NCBI RefSeq assembly: GCF_001936475.1
Contig: NZ_MSPQ01000017.1
Span: forward strand, 1 to 64,000
DNA from: Algoriphagus marinus
GTDB lineage: Bacteria; Bacteroidota; Bacteroidia; Cytophagales; Cyclobacteriaceae
Direction of reading: 5' to 3'
DNA length: 64,000 nucleotides
Below, piece by piece: positions 19,565 through 28,434 of the stretch. Each line of letters starts with the position of its first letter. The stretch's first letter is position 1. Position numbers and translations under genes: made by a program. The notes beneath the pieces were generated by a model. The model was not told the DNA's origin. It made no database searches and saw only the letters and a list, made by a program, of their open reading frames with translations.

Positions 19565-21409
19565 TCAAGAGTTAAAATTTTCCAAAAAGTAATAAACTCC
19601 CAAGAGTAAGAAAATTTGTTTTTCTCTAGGATATCCTTTTTCGTGTTGCATAATAATTTCAGCAACCTTCTTCTGATTAAACACTTTTCCGAAAAGAGTC
19701 TTATTATCTAACAAAATATTCTTTATGGAATCCGATTCGGATTTAAACCAATAACTAGTAGGAGAAGAGAAATCTTTTTTCTTCCTATTAATTATTTCAT
19801 CAGGCAATAATTTTTTGGCAAATGCCTTATGAATTAATTTTCCATTTGAAAAATTCAATTTTGATTGATAAGGAAGTTGCTCTACATAATTTACTAATTC
19901 TAAATCAAGAATAGGAACCCGACATTCCAATGCAAAATTCATTGTTATCTTATCAGTATAATTCAAAAGATCATCTGCTAAGTTCATCCTTGTATCAATG
20001 GCCATCATTCGTTCAACACTATGCTTTTTATTGCTACATTCAAGGATCTCGTAAAAATATTTGATTCTATCAATACTAGTAGTGTCTTGATGACCTATCA
20101 ATTCTTTAATCTCGGAATTTGAAAAAACTTCATAAATCTTTAAAAATCTTTGTAATTCATTTGTTATCCCAATGGCATTGACACCTCTATAAATTTTTTC
20201 ATTTTTGAAATGATAACCAGAGAGAATACTTTTAATCACCTTTTGAATAATTCCTGGGATATTATGCAAAAGAAGTTCTGTTTTATATTTGGGATATCCA
20301 CCCAATGGTTCGTCTGCCCCTTGACCAGTTAGAACTACCTTTACATGTTTAGAAGCTAATTCTGATAAATAATACATCGGTATTATTGAAGTAGTAGCAA
20401 GTGGCTCCTCCACAATCCGAGCACATTCTTTAAATTTTGATAAAAAATCATCAAAACCAATCCTTTTAACATGATGCTCCAAACCTAAGATTTCCGCTGT
20501 CCTGAAGGCATCATTAATTTCATCTTCATAATGATCTCCTTCAAACCCAATGGTGAAAGCTTTCAATGGTATATCAGAATGCTTTTGTGCAACTGCTGCT
20601 ACCATAGCTGAATCTATTCCCCCACTAAGCAAAATCCCAACAGGAACATCAGATAGCAATTGCCTTTTGACTGCCTTTTGGAAAAAATCACCATAAATTA
20701 AGACTTCATTACTTTGCTTTGTGTTTGGAAGTTCAGGTGATTTTTTCTCCAAATAAGACGCTTCCGAAATAGAGATATCTTCTAAATTTAAATTAATCTC
20801 TATAAAATGACCCGGGTGAATTTTTTTTAAATTTTTATAAAGCGTCTGAGGAGAAGGATTGTAACGAAGTCTTAAAAGACAAGAAAGCGCATCTTTATCA
20901 AGCTCTTTAAATTCAATTTGAGATTTAACAGGTCTGATTTCAGAGGAGAAAATAAATTTTTCATCCTTTTCATAATAGTATAATGGTTTAACACCAAATG
21001 GATCACGAGCTAAAAATAACAGGCCCTTTTTTAGATCAAGAAAAGCAATAGCAAAAATCCCATTAAATTCCTTAACCCCTCTAATACCATTCTCAATTAA
21101 ATAGTAGAGTATGCTTTCTGTATCTGAATGACCTTTAAATATTAAATCTTTATTTAATGTATTCCTTAGATCTTGATGGTTATAAATTTCACCATTGAAA
21201 ATAATTGCATAATTACCACAATTTGAAATCATAGGTTGATGACCTGCAGGAGACAAATCCAAAATAGAAAGTCTTCTTTGGCCAAGCGTAACAGTATGAT
21301 TTTCAATAGTAAAATTTTCAATACCCCAATCATCTGGACCCCTATGTTTGATTTGATCCAACAATTGTTGCTTAAAAGTTATATTTACAGATCCTAAAAT
21401 TCCACACAT
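19565..21409 (-). CDS. asnB: Asparagine synthase (glutamine-hydrolysing)-like
   Basis: The 614-residue protein has Cys2 as the Ntn glutaminase nucleophile, with HRGPDDWG, FNGEIYNH and FKGHSDTE of the GATase-II domain. A complete PP-loop SGGIDS at 262-267 starts the ATP-dependent synthetase domain. Both halves look intact. AsnB-type proteins in polysaccharide loci are commonly thought to amidate uronic acids or other carboxylated sugars, because free asparagine supply is normally a housekeeping task. It is the last gene of a five-gene minus-strand run with the GT4, polymerase, flippase and GT14 genes. That supports a role in polymer decoration, but it could still make asparagine. Confidence 0.9.
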   Translation of the reverse strand: MCGILGSVNITFKQQLLDQIKHRGPDDWGIENFTIENHTVTLGQRRLSILDLSPAGHQPMISNCGNYAIIFNGEIYNHQDLRNTLNKDLIFKGHSDTESILYYLIENGIRGVKEFNGIFAIAFLDLKKGLLFLARDPFGVKPLYYYEKDEKFIFSSEIRPVKSQIEFKELDKDALSCLLRLRYNPSPQTLYKNLKKIHPGHFIEINLNLEDISISEASYLEKKSPELPNTKQSNEVLIYGDFFQKAVKRQLLSDVPVGILLSGGIDSAMVAAVAQKHSDIPLKAFTIGFEGDHYEDEINDAFRTAEILGLEHHVKRIGFDDFLSKFKECARIVEEPLATTSIIPMYYLSELASKHVKVVLTGQGADEPLGGYPKYKTELLLHNIPGIIQKVIKSILSGYHFKNEKIYRGVNAIGITNELQRFLKIYEVFSNSEIKELIGHQDTTSIDRIKYFYEILECSNKKHSVERMMAIDTRMNLADDLLNYTDKITMNFALECRVPILDLELVNYVEQLPYQSKLNFSNGKLIHKAFAKKLLPDEIINRKKKDFSSPTSYWFKSESDSIKNILLDNKTLFGKVFNQKKVAEIIMQHEKGYPREKQIFLLLGVYYFLENFNS

Positions 21410-21464
21410 ACAAGATTCGAGAAAAGAATTTACTAAATTTATTAAAACAGTTTAATATTAAAAT

Positions 21465-22439
21465 CTATTCTGAGAAGAGAAGATTGTTTTTTTTGATTTG
21501 ATAATATTCAGCTAACCTAAATGCAATATTATTATTATCATAAATATTTTTGTCCACGAAAGAACTTCTAATCCCATCTTTATTTCCAAGTAAAGCCTTA
21601 ATAACCAATTTAGTCAGTTCATCAACTTCAAAAGTAGATGAAACATAACAATTAGGAACTCCTTCAATCATTTCACCCACATTCCCAACGGGTACAGAGA
21701 CAACAGGTAGACCACAGGAAAGAGCCTCTTTAATAACTTGAGGAGATCCCTCAGAAATAGATGTCATTAGCAAGCAACTTGCAGAAGATAATAAATTTCT
21801 GATTTCCGATCTTGTCATTTTATCTATACACTTAATAATAACATTATCTTTTAAATCAGTTTCAAGTTGATTAACAATTTTAGAAAATAAAGGATAATTT
21901 TTTTCTTCCCTATCTGGATTACTTGGAAATACAATTACCTTTTTGTCAAAAGAAATAGATTTAGCAAGCTCAGAATTAAAAAACTCTGTATCAACACCAC
22001 AAGTTAGAATCTCAGTATTAGGGTTAATAAGTAATCCCAATTCTTTCATTTCTTGATTTTGAACAAATATTTGGTCTACTTTTTTCGCAATAAGCTTACT
22101 AATCCAAACTTGAAATTTATTATCTCCATGATCTTGAAAATCACAACCATGAAGAGTTAAATAAACAGGTATATTAGGTCTAAAAAAAAGCAAAAACAGA
22201 CCTGATATTCCATAGTGAATATGAATAATATCAGGTTTATTCTTTTTTATTAAATAAGGGACAATAAAAATACTTTTCAGATATTCCAATTTGGACTTAT
22301 GCAAGCCATTTATTAAATAAATTATTTCTTCAAAAACAAAAGACTTTTTCAAAGCATCAATTTGTTCCTTAATAAAAATACCGAAAAAAGGATTATCCGA
22401 AGTAGGATACATGTTAGTGACAAACAATATTTTTTTCAT
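21465..22439 (-). CDS. Glycosyltransferase family 4
   Basis: The 324-residue protein begins MKKILFVTNMYPTSDNPFFG, the usual GT4 acceptor-domain start. It has IIHIHYGISG and LTLHGCD in the first domain and the donor-site pattern SISEGSPQVIKEALSCGLPV in the second. No membrane segment is predicted by eye. The gene lies between asnB (55 bp) and the polymerase gene (61 bp) on the same strand. It likely adds an internal sugar of the repeat unit at the inner face of the cytoplasmic membrane; donor unknown. Confidence 0.9.
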   Translation of the reverse strand: MKKILFVTNMYPTSDNPFFGIFIKEQIDALKKSFVFEEIIYLINGLHKSKLEYLKSIFIVPYLIKKNKPDIIHIHYGISGLFLLFFRPNIPVYLTLHGCDFQDHGDNKFQVWISKLIAKKVDQIFVQNQEMKELGLLINPNTEILTCGVDTEFFNSELAKSISFDKKVIVFPSNPDREEKNYPLFSKIVNQLETDLKDNVIIKCIDKMTRSEIRNLLSSASCLLMTSISEGSPQVIKEALSCGLPVVSVPVGNVGEMIEGVPNCYVSSTFEVDELTKLVIKALLGNKDGIRSSFVDKNIYDNNNIAFRLAEYYQIKKNNLLFSE

Positions 22440-22500
22440 AAAACCTCTAATAAATAATTAAAATAATTCTAGGAATAATAACCTTGAAAATAATAAAATT

Positions 22501-23763
22501 CTAATTTGACAACTCATTAGAATCTACGACTTTCTTCTCTTGAATTATAGACTTTAATAATTTCTTTATAACAACTTTTCTTTTTGACTCGTCAATACCT
22601 TTTTGAAAAATGTATAAGGCAAAGACGGTTGAAATTAAATAATGGTAATGATAGACAGAATACCAAGTGAAACTTGTAAACAAAATGTACCATAAATAAT
22701 ACTTTGCATATTGATATTCAGAAGGCAGAGGAATAAAGAAACTAATTAACCAAATAATTATAAAACCCAAAATTGAAAAAATTCCAAACATAGCATAAAC
22801 TGCTATAATACCAACATCAGAAAGATAATATCCTCTTTCATCCCCCAATTTTTCATTAAACTTACCATATGAAGATATTCCCCAATAAGGAGCACCATTT
22901 CCAAAAACCCCACTGATTTCATTTGGAGAATAATCGTACAAGAAATATTCCCCAGCTAAAACCCTTATATACTTTTTACCCAAACTCGAGTCCCTCTCTT
23001 GAGCTTCTATAACACCTTCAACCATTGGAATATCAGCATTAATAGCAAGTCCAACTCCTAAAACAAAAAGTAAGATTATACCAACTTTTTTAGGGATAGA
23101 AACACTTTTAAGTAAATGGATTAAATACATTAACAATACCCCAACAATAAATTGTCTTGTAACTTGCATTACAGGGATAATAATACCGAGAGAAGAAAAT
23201 AATACCCAAAACCAACGATGATTTTTCGAAGAAGTTAACTTATTAATAGAAATAAAAAGTGACAATATAAAAATACCAGCTCCTGGAAAAATAATCCGAA
23301 TAACCCCTCTATCCTCAGTCCATTCATCCCCATACAAAGGCCTACCAAAAAGCACAACCCCTTGATTTAAATATTGAAAGAAAAACAGGAGCGCATAGGC
23401 CAACCCAAAAGATAAAATTATTTTTTCTAAAGTTTTTACAGGGATATTATGATAACGCATGAAAAAAAATAAAGGCCAAATCATATACTGTGTTGTTTCA
23501 ATGAAACTATGGAAAAAATTTTGGTCCCATGAATAATAGGCCATAACCATGGAAAATAAAACAGAAAAAAATATTAAATAAATAGGTATAGAAAAGACAC
23601 TTTTAATTTGGAAAAAATAAGGGATTGATAAAAAGATCGTGAGCCATATGAATAAAATAAATGAATAATTTAAAATAGACGCACTTATAAAGGAAGCATC
23701 AAAAAACTTGAGGCTAAAAGGAATTAATAAAATAATAAATACAACGTATAGCCTATCTTTCAT
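22501..23763 (-). CDS. wzy: O-antigen/EPS polymerase-like membrane protein (Wzy)
   Basis: The 420-residue protein is mostly hydrophobic with about ten to eleven membrane segments. A larger hydrophilic loop runs at about 245-300 (VEGVIEAQERDSSLGKKYIR through the NGAPYWGISSYG region). That layout is typical of Wzy polymerases and O-antigen ligases, which share little sequence. Position decides the call: the flippase gene starts at the next base (23764), and glycosyltransferases flank the pair. It should join repeat units on the periplasmic side. A ligase role cannot be excluded. Confidence 0.75.
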   Translation of the reverse strand: MKDRLYVVFIILLIPFSLKFFDASFISASILNYSFILFIWLTIFLSIPYFFQIKSVFSIPIYLIFFSVLFSMVMAYYSWDQNFFHSFIETTQYMIWPLFFFMRYHNIPVKTLEKIILSFGLAYALLFFFQYLNQGVVLFGRPLYGDEWTEDRGVIRIIFPGAGIFILSLFISINKLTSSKNHRWFWVLFSSLGIIIPVMQVTRQFIVGVLLMYLIHLLKSVSIPKKVGIILLFVLGVGLAINADIPMVEGVIEAQERDSSLGKKYIRVLAGEYFLYDYSPNEISGVFGNGAPYWGISSYGKFNEKLGDERGYYLSDVGIIAVYAMFGIFSILGFIIIWLISFFIPLPSEYQYAKYYLWYILFTSFTWYSVYHYHYLISTVFALYIFQKGIDESKRKVVIKKLLKSIIQEKKVVDSNELSN

Positions 23764-25161
23764 CTAAAATTTAAAAGAGAAATTTTTAACAACAAGTTTC
23801 AAACTAATTAAAACACCCACAATAGCAATCAATATTTTATATATTAAATTTAAATCCTCAACTAGAAAATAGGATACAATAAACAAACCAATTGCTATTG
23901 TCCACATAAGAACCTTATCTTTAATATTAATTCCAACTGATTTCTTAAAAACATACCAGATATAGAATTGAAAAATTGAAAACGTGGTTAAATAAGCAAT
24001 TGATAAACCCATCGCTCCAAATTTACTTCCATAATAAACTATCGGGGTAGAAAAAACCGAATTTATGATTCCCAACTTAAGAATTTTCTTTTCATTATTT
24101 GTTGCACCAAGAATTGTCCCAATCATACTATCAATTGAAGATAAAAGTAAAAACCAAATTTGTAATTGACAAACAATGACGGCGGGTAGATAACTTGGAG
24201 GGAAAAGAAATCCTAAAATCTCATATGCAAACATCGTAAATAAAAAAGAAAGTAAGATACCAAGAAGCATATAATACTTAAATCCCTCACTTATCACATT
24301 TTTAAATTTGGCAATATTCGAAACCCAAAGAGCAGATAGATTGGGAAAAATAGCGATTAAAGCAATATCCAAAATCATTGATATTGGCCCAATAAACTTA
24401 TCTGACAAATTATAAAAAGCAACCTCTTCAATGGTAGAATTAATATCAAGAAAATTATTTGAAAACTTTCTATATGGAAGCATTACTAAAGTCAAAGCAA
24501 AATAAGGCCAACTTTCCAAAACTAGACTCTTTGAGGACAACCAAAAATTCTGAACTTTTCCTATTAAAAGTTTATGACGTTTTAAGGAAAAATAAAAAGT
24601 TAAATTCTTAAGTACATTAATAGCCAAAAATGCAAATATCAGATTATTGATAGTTACGAAAGAACTTGGTAATAGAAAGACTAATGCAAACCAAATAAAA
24701 CCATAAACCAAATTAATTATAGACGGAGGCAACATTTTTTGATTGCCTATATAAACAATTTCAAAAAGCTTACCTACACAAGAAATCAAAGAGAATAAAA
24801 AAACTAAAGATAATTCTAATATTGAAAGATTACCCAGGAAGTAATTATAGCCAACGTAAAGGATACCAACCAAAATTAAGGCCAAAGTCCTCAATAAAAT
24901 TCCATTAACTACTAAGTCATTTGTTTTTTCTGGTTCACGTGCAATTGATCTTACAATAATAGTTTGAACACCTAAGTCAGCAATTGTCAATAATAACGCA
25001 CCTTGAGCAATGATAAAAGTATATAAACCATAATCATCAGGTAAAAGAATTTTAGTTATTTTTAAAACTGCTAAAAGACTTAGGACTTGTGAAATAGCTG
25101 TCCCTAATGTTAAATATGAAAAATTCTTGAATACTTTATGTTGTATTATACTTTTTATCAT
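23764..25161 (-). CDS. wzx: Polysaccharide flippase (Wzx-like)
   Basis: The 465-residue protein has about twelve to fourteen membrane helices spread over its whole length. It begins with the MOP/PST pattern (FKNFSYLTLGTAISQVLSLL, then YGLYTFIIAQG). DLGVQTIIVRSIAREPEKT in the first third is typical of RfbX/Wzx proteins. It would move the undecaprenyl-linked repeat unit across the cytoplasmic membrane. It abuts the polymerase gene with no gap and follows the GT14 gene by 22 bp, so the three genes are surely one operon. Confidence 0.92.
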   Translation of the reverse strand: MIKSIIQHKVFKNFSYLTLGTAISQVLSLLAVLKITKILLPDDYGLYTFIIAQGALLLTIADLGVQTIIVRSIAREPEKTNDLVVNGILLRTLALILVGILYVGYNYFLGNLSILELSLVFLFSLISCVGKLFEIVYIGNQKMLPPSIINLVYGFIWFALVFLLPSSFVTINNLIFAFLAINVLKNLTFYFSLKRHKLLIGKVQNFWLSSKSLVLESWPYFALTLVMLPYRKFSNNFLDINSTIEEVAFYNLSDKFIGPISMILDIALIAIFPNLSALWVSNIAKFKNVISEGFKYYMLLGILLSFLFTMFAYEILGFLFPPSYLPAVIVCQLQIWFLLLSSIDSMIGTILGATNNEKKILKLGIINSVFSTPIVYYGSKFGAMGLSIAYLTTFSIFQFYIWYVFKKSVGINIKDKVLMWTIAIGLFIVSYFLVEDLNLIYKILIAIVGVLISLKLVVKNFSFKF

Positions 25162-25183
25162 AACAATTTACTAAAAACAAAAT

Positions 25184-26068
25184 TTATTTAGTTTTTAGAT
25201 ATTTAATTAATTCGGCTTTTAAATCATCTGAAATTGGAGCTTGAATCTTCCTTACGAACAATTTTTCAGAGACCTTAAGTTTCTCTAAATCTGAAACATC
25301 CAAATGTGCAGGACTATTACCATTACGGAATTCCCAATCAATATAAAATAGGTGCTCATTAACTAAATCATTTTTGAATGGAGATTGCATCAAAACTGTT
25401 TGAAAATAAACCTCTTCGGGAGCAAATGTATTTTCAAGTAAATCCATGAAGTCAAGGTTTTCTTCAGAAAAATTTACTGCATATTCCATACAAGAATAGG
25501 ATAACGAAAGCCATGTGCTACCGCCATACAAAGGAGGTAATTTTTTTGTACTATTTCTATTAATCCCTAAAATATCTTGTAATTTAAGAAGAGACATAAT
25601 TAATTTAAAACCAATTTTAGTTTTTGCATTAAATTGATCATAAAAATGATATTTATTAAATCTATCTAAACCTCCATTGGGCCAACGATCATCAGGAAGG
25701 CTAAAAATGTCCATAAATTGCTTACCATCATTTTTAATAAAAAATTCTTTAATATATTTAGGCGATTGTAATGGTAAATCAGACTCACTAGCTGTATGTA
25801 TATATTTTATATTTTTATCTTTCAAGGCCTCTTTTGCTAGGAATAATAACACCTCAATAAACTTTTTCCCTCCCCAATTTACTTTATACAAACTCTCTAC
25901 AAATTTTACATTTTTATTTTCTCTTAATCTATCAATTCTTTCTTTCGAAATATTCGATTTTTTGTCCACATGGATATAAAAATAAAAATCTTCATCAAGC
26001 AGATCTATGTATTCGAGGATTTGTTCAATATTTCTGTAAGCGACCACAAGAATTGCATGTTTATTCAT
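25184..26068 (-). CDS. Core-2/I-branching-type glycosyltransferase (GT14)
   Basis: The 294-residue protein starts MNKHAILVVAYRNIEQILEY and carries the GT14 sequence FYFYIHVDKKSN. It also has VNWGGKKFIEVLLFLAKEAL, YIHTASESDLPLQSPKYI, GGSTWLSLSYSCMEY and FAPEEVYFQTVLMQSPF. These fit bacterial members of the family of beta-1,6-GlcNAc and xylosyl transferases. It heads the flippase-polymerase-GT4-asnB operon. It probably makes a branch or a specific linkage in the repeat unit; the sugar is not deducible. Confidence 0.88.
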   Translation of the reverse strand: MNKHAILVVAYRNIEQILEYIDLLDEDFYFYIHVDKKSNISKERIDRLRENKNVKFVESLYKVNWGGKKFIEVLLFLAKEALKDKNIKYIHTASESDLPLQSPKYIKEFFIKNDGKQFMDIFSLPDDRWPNGGLDRFNKYHFYDQFNAKTKIGFKLIMSLLKLQDILGINRNSTKKLPPLYGGSTWLSLSYSCMEYAVNFSEENLDFMDLLENTFAPEEVYFQTVLMQSPFKNDLVNEHLFYIDWEFRNGNSPAHLDVSDLEKLKVSEKLFVRKIQAPISDDLKAELIKYLKTK

Positions 26069-26942
26069 AGGATTTTTTTCTGTTTATTAATACAATATTA
26101 TTTAACTAAATCTTCCATTTTTGATAATGGAAATCGATCTGAGTTTTTTTTCAAAAAAGTGATTGAAAATTTGATCTATACAACATTTAATCTCTTCTAT
26201 AGATCATAAGTTTTGGGTTACAGATTGCTTTGACTTGCTACCATTAGCAAAACACTAAAGGAATTCTTTTAAAGAATTTTCTCTTTTTTCCTTCAATACG
26301 CTTCTAAGGCGTGAGGTTATTCTTCAAAAATAACTCCTTTCAAAACTAATTTCACATGAATCAAGCTATTTCCAATTAAAACAAGAAGTTCATTCCAAGA
26401 ATTCTAGACTTATTCAAGAATTATTTCAAAGATTTGATTTAAATCACTGTTGATACAAACTATTAACAAAGTTAATTATCTCCTGTTTTTTGACTAGAAT
26501 TCCAAAGAACCCGCTACTCTATCCACTTGATTTTTGCTGTCGTAAAAGATCACTTTTTGGCTACTCTCATATATGACAATGCAAATAATAAAGAATTAAA
26601 GTAAAAAATAAACCGATTGATACAGAAATTTCAGTCTTTTTAATTTTTATGGAAATAATCTCTCTATCATTCTGCCCTGGCTTTACCATATATCATAAGC
26701 TAAATTCCCGAAAAGAATCCGGAAATAGGATTGATGGAAAACTCATCTTAAAAGATTTTATACAAATGATTGGACTTGACTACAACCCATTTTAAAGCTA
26801 ATAATGAAATTCACAGGAAATCTGCAACGTAAATTTACCAGCCATAAGATCTATTTTTTTTCAATTGATTTTCTCTTTTATCTTAGAATAATCATCGATC
26901 AGAAACTCAACTCTTACCTCGAAGAATCCCTTCTATATTCAA
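26069..26942. other. Gene-free spacer at the right end of the polysaccharide locus
   Basis: About 870 bp between divergent genes, with frequent stops in all frames and no recognisable remnant. It marks the border between the AT-rich polysaccharide locus and the more ordinary genes to the right. Promoters for both flanking genes should lie here. Confidence 0.5.
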
Positions 26943-27692
26943 TTGAACCTAACACTTATTAAGCCCCTTATTTACTTTGGATTAATCTTTCTTTTTCCTT
27001 TGGACTCTTTTCCCCAAAGGAAAGTAACCCAAATCTCTCAGCAATGGATACAGTCCTATCATGAGGCAAAACTAAACCAGCGCTGGACTGCATCATTAGA
27101 TGGTGGATTTCGCTGGAGTGGAGGATTTTTCAATTCTTCCTCCTATATCATCAGAGGAGGAATAGGATATTCAATCCTTCCAAATCTGCGTGTCGCAACT
27201 GGCTTCGCTCACTTAGGGTTTTATTCGCATGAAAAAGTAATCCTTCAGGAGTTTCGACCGTATCAAGAAATTCGATACAAATCTCAGCTGGGAAAAATAA
27301 ACCTCAATCAGCGAATTCGGATTGAGGAAAGATTATTCAAAGATAAATCCAATCAAACGCCTCTTTTAGAATTAGATTTCAATTTTCGATTTCGCTATTC
27401 GATTATGTTTGGTATCCCGGTTTTACAAATTTCCTCTAAGAACCTCGATCGAAAAATAATCTTGACCCTTGGGAATGAAATTTTCCTAAATGCAGGCAAG
27501 CAAGCATCCCAAGTCTTCGATCAAAATCGATTAATTATTAGTCCCACCATTCAATGGAACAAATCCTTAAGTGTTTCATTGACTTGGAATAGCCAGTTTG
27601 CCAGCACTGCCATTAGCGACAGGTATATTTACAGTGATGTATTCTGGCTTCAGATTCGGCATAATCTGGATTTCAGCAAGTCTTCTGATTGA
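26943..27692 (+). CDS. DUF2490 domain outer-membrane beta-barrel-like protein
   Basis: The 249-residue protein has a signal peptide (hydrophobic LIKPLIYFGLIFLFPLDSF) and then alternating beta-strand sequence. Typical DUF2490 features are QQWIQSYHEAKLNQRW, the line with GGIGYSILPNLRVATGF, and QRIRIEERLF. The aromatic-rich C-terminus supports an outer-membrane barrel. DUF2490 has no established function. It stands alone on the plus strand, 113 bp before the ABM-domain gene, with a weak hairpin between them. Confidence 0.82.
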   Translation: MNLTLIKPLIYFGLIFLFPLDSFPQRKVTQISQQWIQSYHEAKLNQRWTASLDGGFRWSGGFFNSSSYIIRGGIGYSILPNLRVATGFAHLGFYSHEKVILQEFRPYQEIRYKSQLGKINLNQRIRIEERLFKDKSNQTPLLELDFNFRFRYSIMFGIPVLQISSKNLDRKIILTLGNEIFLNAGKQASQVFDQNRLIISPTIQWNKSLSVSLTWNSQFASTAISDRYIYSDVFWLQIRHNLDFSKSSD

Positions 27693-27711
27693 GAGAAGAT
27701 TCATCCCCACT

Positions 27712-27740
27712 TCTTTCTTAGACTCAAGAAAGAGTGTTTT
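27712..27740 (+). terminator. Weak candidate terminator after the DUF2490 gene
   Basis: An 8-bp A/T-rich stem (27712-27719 with 27726-27733) and a 6-nt loop are followed by GTGTTTTT. The stem is poor in G/C, so efficiency is doubtful. Confidence 0.35.
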
Positions 27741-27805
27741 TGGCAAAATCAACTTAACTTATCCTAGATGTTCTTAGCAGTAAGTTTTACAAAACCTATT
27801 TAGAA

Positions 27806-28180
27806 ATGATATCCTTATACTCCACATGGTGGGTAAAGCCAGACAAAACCCAAGAATTAATTACTCCATTAAATCGGCTGGCGGCAGAAGTAGAAAAGAA
27901 CGAAAAAGGCACTTTGATGTATCTTATCAATTACCCTAGATTTGATTTTCCGACAGTTAAGCCTGGGAAAAACCCAATTATATCAAATCCAATGGTTAGA
28001 CCCGGAACAGTGGTTTTTTTTGAGAAATATGAAAACTGGGAAGCTTTTGAAACTCATTTATACGGGCCATACTTCACAAGTTTTGTAGACGAATATAAAT
28101 CATACTTTGTCGCTGGATTCGATGATAATCCTTTTGTGGAAGTCGTGTTTTTAGACGAACAAATTGGCTTCAGAAGATAA
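27806..28180 (+). CDS. Antibiotic biosynthesis monooxygenase (ABM) domain protein
   Basis: This small cytoplasmic protein of 124 residues shows the dimeric alpha/beta ABM fold: a first strand ISLYSTWWVKPDKTQELI, a helix LNRLAAEVEKNEKG, then VVFFEKYENWEAFETHL with GPYFTSFV. These match the conserved Glu-x-Tyr/Trp-x-x-x-Glu-Ala-x-x-x-His layout of putative quinol or heme-type monooxygenases. The substrate is unknown. A bidirectional terminator follows it. Confidence 0.85.
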   Translation: MISLYSTWWVKPDKTQELITPLNRLAAEVEKNEKGTLMYLINYPRFDFPTVKPGKNPIISNPMVRPGTVVFFEKYENWEAFETHLYGPYFTSFVDEYKSYFVAGFDDNPFVEVVFLDEQIGFRR

Positions 28181-28306
28181 AATCAATTCACTTTGGTTGA
28201 AACAAAAGTGTAGGTTAAGAGGCTCTTTCTCCTAACACCGCCCTGTCCTCACTTAAGGAAAACTACACTTGCTCAATTGAGCTTCTTTGAAAAGACTAAA
28301 AACCAC

Positions 28307-28341
28307 AAAAAGGCCGATTCCTAATGAAATCGGCCTTTTTT
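28307..28341. terminator. Bidirectional intrinsic terminator
   Basis: A perfect 13-bp stem (28307-28319 with 28328-28340, core AAGGCCGATT) has an 8-nt loop. A-run and T-run flanks make it work on both strands. It lies between the convergent ABM-domain and peptidase genes. Confidence 0.93.
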
Positions 28342-28434
28342 AATCTCTTTCTGTAATCTTTATACTGACTTCTAACAAAAACCTTGAAAGTCAAAAAAAG
28401 ACCTCAAATGTTGCACTTGCTGATTACCAACTGC

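Noticed and set aside
3454-26068. Genomic island with integrase, att sites or IS
   Set aside because: The locus is AT-rich and variable in look, but I found no integrase, transposase, tRNA or flanking direct repeat.
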